Assembly (NCBI GenBank): GCA_964513075.1
Contig: CAZELR010000018.1
Coordinates: 1-64,000 of the forward strand
Reading direction: 5' to 3'
Length of the DNA stretch: 64,000 nt
Source of the DNA: DAOUBP01 sp964513075
GTDB taxonomy: Bacteria; Chloroflexota; Anaerolineae; CG2-30-64-16
In this document: positions 62,348 through 64,000 of the stretch, piece after piece
Layout of the letters: every line of letters starts with the position of its first letter
Numbering within the stretch: the first letter of the stretch is position 1
Program-made: the position numbers and the translations under genes
The notes under the pieces: generated by a model
Seen by the model: the letters and a program-made list of their open reading frames with translations, nothing else
What the model was told of the DNA's origin: nothing
The model's database searches: none

Positions 62348-64000
62348 TTGGCAGTAACAGAAACCTCCCCTGATCGAGGGTTGACAGGCCAACCTGTGCT
62401 CTTCCTGGATGGCATCAAATTCCAAGGTCTGCTGCTGGGCGGCCTGAACTGGCTCGATCAGCAGCACGAGATCGTCAACGCGCTCAACGTGTTCCCGGTG
62501 CCCGATGGCGACACTGGCACCAACATGCTATTGACCATGAAGTCGGCCTGCCGTGAGATTACCGAGGAACATACGCGGAGTGTGGGCCTGGTCGCCAAGG
62601 CGGCAGCTCATGGTGCGTTGATGGGCGCGCGGGGCAACTCGGGCGTGATCCTGTCGCAGATTCTGCGTGGCATCTCGCGCAGCTTGGGCGAACAAGAGAC
62701 CCTGACAGGTCCAGCCTTTGCGGCCGCGCTGACAGAAGGCAGCAGGGTGGCGTACAAGGGCGTGAATCGACCCGTGGAAGGCACGATTCTTACCGTAGCA
62801 CGTGAGGCTGCTGTAGCGGCCGAGAACGCTGCCCAACTGGATAACGACTTGCGTTTTATCCTATCCCGTACGCTGCGCGCAGCTGATGAGGCCGTGCTCA
62901 ACACCCCCAACCTGCTTCCCGTGTTGAAACAGGCCGGCAAAGTCGATAGCGGCGGCAAGGGCCTGTTTTTCATCCTGGAGGGGATGTATCGCACGCTTAC
63001 CGGCGAGTCGGTTCAGGCCGAGGTGGTTTTGCCCGCGGTTGCTGCGCCGGCCGCACCCCCGCGTGCCACCAAAGGTCACCGCGAGCTGCCGTCACCGGTA
63101 TACGGCTTTGATGTGCAATTCTTGGTGGAAGGTGGGGGCCTTGATGTCGCCGCCATCCGAGAGTGCATTACCGCCATGGGTGATTGTCCGCTGGTCGAGG
63201 GAGACGAGAATCTTGTCAAAGTACACGTCCATGTGCCCGACCCAGGCGTTGCACTAACCTACGCGATAAGTCTGGGTTTTGTTACGGACGTCGTCGTGGA
63301 AAACATGGACGATATGTCCATTCCAGACATGCCGGCCGGCTATGATCCACTCCCCCCGCGCTTTGCAGAACAGCAGCCAACTGTTGCTGACCCTGATCAG
63401 CTGCCGATGTGCGATGCCTCGGGCCCCATTGACGGGCCAGGCGTGGTCGCGGTAGCGCCCGGCGCGGGCTTGGCCCGGGTGTTTCTCAGCTTGGGCACTC
63501 ATTGTATCGTTTCGGGCGGCCAGACCATGAACCCCAGCACCCAAGATCTATTGGAGGCTGTGAACCGGTTGCCCACCAACGAAGTCATTCTATTGCCCAA
63601 TAACGGCAATATTTTGATGGCGGCACAGCAGGCGCAAGCTCTGGCCTCGGAACAGGGTAAGACCGTTAGCGTGATTCCTAGCAAGAGTATCCCGCAGGGC
63701 ATCAGCGCACTCCTGGCGTTGAATCCCCACGCTGATCTCGCACACAACACGCAGTCGATGACTTCGGCTCTGCATAATGTGCAAACAGGCGAGGTCACCG
63801 TGGCCGTACAAGATGCGCAAATCGAGGGCATCGAGGTGCGCGCCGGGAATGTGATCGGCCTGCTGAACGATCAGCTCACAGCCACCGGCCCGACGCCAGA
63901 AGCGGTGGTGGAAACCCTGCTGGAGCAAATGGACGCGAAGAACCTGGAAGTCATCACGCTCTACTATGGCGAACCTGCCAGTGTTGACCAGGCAGACGGG
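62348..64000 (+). CDS. DAK2-domain kinase, FakA/YloV-like, cut by window end
   Basis: 551 codons visible, open at the right edge. The N-terminal DhaL/DAK2 ATP-binding domain has NVFPVPDGDTGTNM and GARGNSGVILSQILRG. A middle domain follows, then the C-terminal DegV-like/FakA part (LPNNGNILMAAQQA; VITLYYGEPAS). FakA phosphorylates fatty acids bound to FakB for phospholipid synthesis. The family's usual length is near 550, so few residues are missing. The start is a TTG at 62348 with GGAGG about 10 bases upstream. Operon with the Asp23 gene. Confidence 0.93.
   Translation, partial: MAVTETSPDRGLTGQPVLFLDGIKFQGLLLGGLNWLDQQHEIVNALNVFPVPDGDTGTNMLLTMKSACREITEEHTRSVGLVAKAAAHGALMGARGNSGVILSQILRGISRSLGEQETLTGPAFAAALTEGSRVAYKGVNRPVEGTILTVAREAAVAAENAAQLDNDLRFILSRTLRAADEAVLNTPNLLPVLKQAGKVDSGGKGLFFILEGMYRTLTGESVQAEVVLPAVAAPAAPPRATKGHRELPSPVYGFDVQFLVEGGGLDVAAIRECITAMGDCPLVEGDENLVKVHVHVPDPGVALTYAISLGFVTDVVVENMDDMSIPDMPAGYDPLPPRFAEQQPTVADPDQLPMCDASGPIDGPGVVAVAPGAGLARVFLSLGTHCIVSGGQTMNPSTQDLLEAVNRLPTNEVILLPNNGNILMAAQQAQALASEQGKTVSVIPSKSIPQGISALLALNPHADLAHNTQSMTSALHNVQTGEVTVAVQDAQIEGIEVRAGNVIGLLNDQLTATGPTPEAVVETLLEQMDAKNLEVITLYYGEPASVDQADG

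Overview
The window is high-GC, densely packed bacterial chromosome with genes on both strands. It most resembles a heterotrophic Chloroflexota bacterium of the Anaerolineae type. That placement is an inference from the gene mix: a fused homocysteine methyltransferase/methylenetetrahydrofolate reductase, a T-box leader on valS, large multihaem cytochromes, many glycoside hydrolases and many dispersed palindromes. No rRNA or tRNA is present to prove it. One run of 100 N (22073-22172) marks a scaffold join, so this is probably a draft or metagenome assembly.

Layout. 1-15.9 kb: branched-chain aminotransferase, GH32 fructosidase, ABC-F ATPase, a heterodimeric ABC exporter, serine dehydratase, a PfkB sugar kinase, an EamA transporter of foreign look, a phosphodiesterase, an OsmC/FMN-protein pair under a PerR-like box, a lactonase and a DUF3105 protein. 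15.9-21.6 kb: GH13 and GH4 glycosidases, an iron-sulfur flavoprotein, a DinB protein and a zinc alcohol dehydrogenase. 21.7-24.5 kb: a membrane cytochrome b fused to a multihaem tail plus a nine-haem cytochrome. 25.2-34.1 kb: valS with its T-box, a secreted protein, the methionine/folate fusion enzyme, a PIG-L/GH130 fusion and a small zinc-site protein. 34.1-41.5 kb: gap-pgk and tpiA, a GAF protein, a YvcK-type protein, YjbQ and a small membrane protein. 41.7-46.7 kb: a frameshifted SDR, then a LacI regulator with two operators ahead of a beta-phosphoglucomutase/GH65 phosphorylase fusion. 46.8-54.4 kb: a 16-haem NapC-type cytochrome and three ABC exporters. 54.6-64 kb: a glycosyltransferase, xpt, guaA, a four-helix-bundle cassette, a beta-lactamase-like protein, rpe, rpmB, an Asp23 protein and a DAK2-domain kinase cut by the window edge.

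Functionally the window describes an organism that takes apart fructosides, alpha-glucosides, alpha-galactosides, maltose/trehalose-type disaccharides and mannosides, feeds the sugars into glycolysis, and carries membrane-anchored multihaem cytochromes that could move electrons to an external or periplasmic acceptor.

The most unusual signal is a set of at least a dozen short tandem-repeat blocks with a strict 7-base (twice 8-base) period. The word differs from block to block, but the architecture is alike. They lie between genes, at gene starts and stops, inside the valS T-box leader, and in frame inside three enzymes. The 8-base version forms 35-bp near-perfect terminal inverted repeats around a gene for a four-helix-bundle (S23/Avd-like) protein, making a 552-bp cassette placed between guaA and the next gene. 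I regard this repeat/cassette system as the best candidate for something undescribed.
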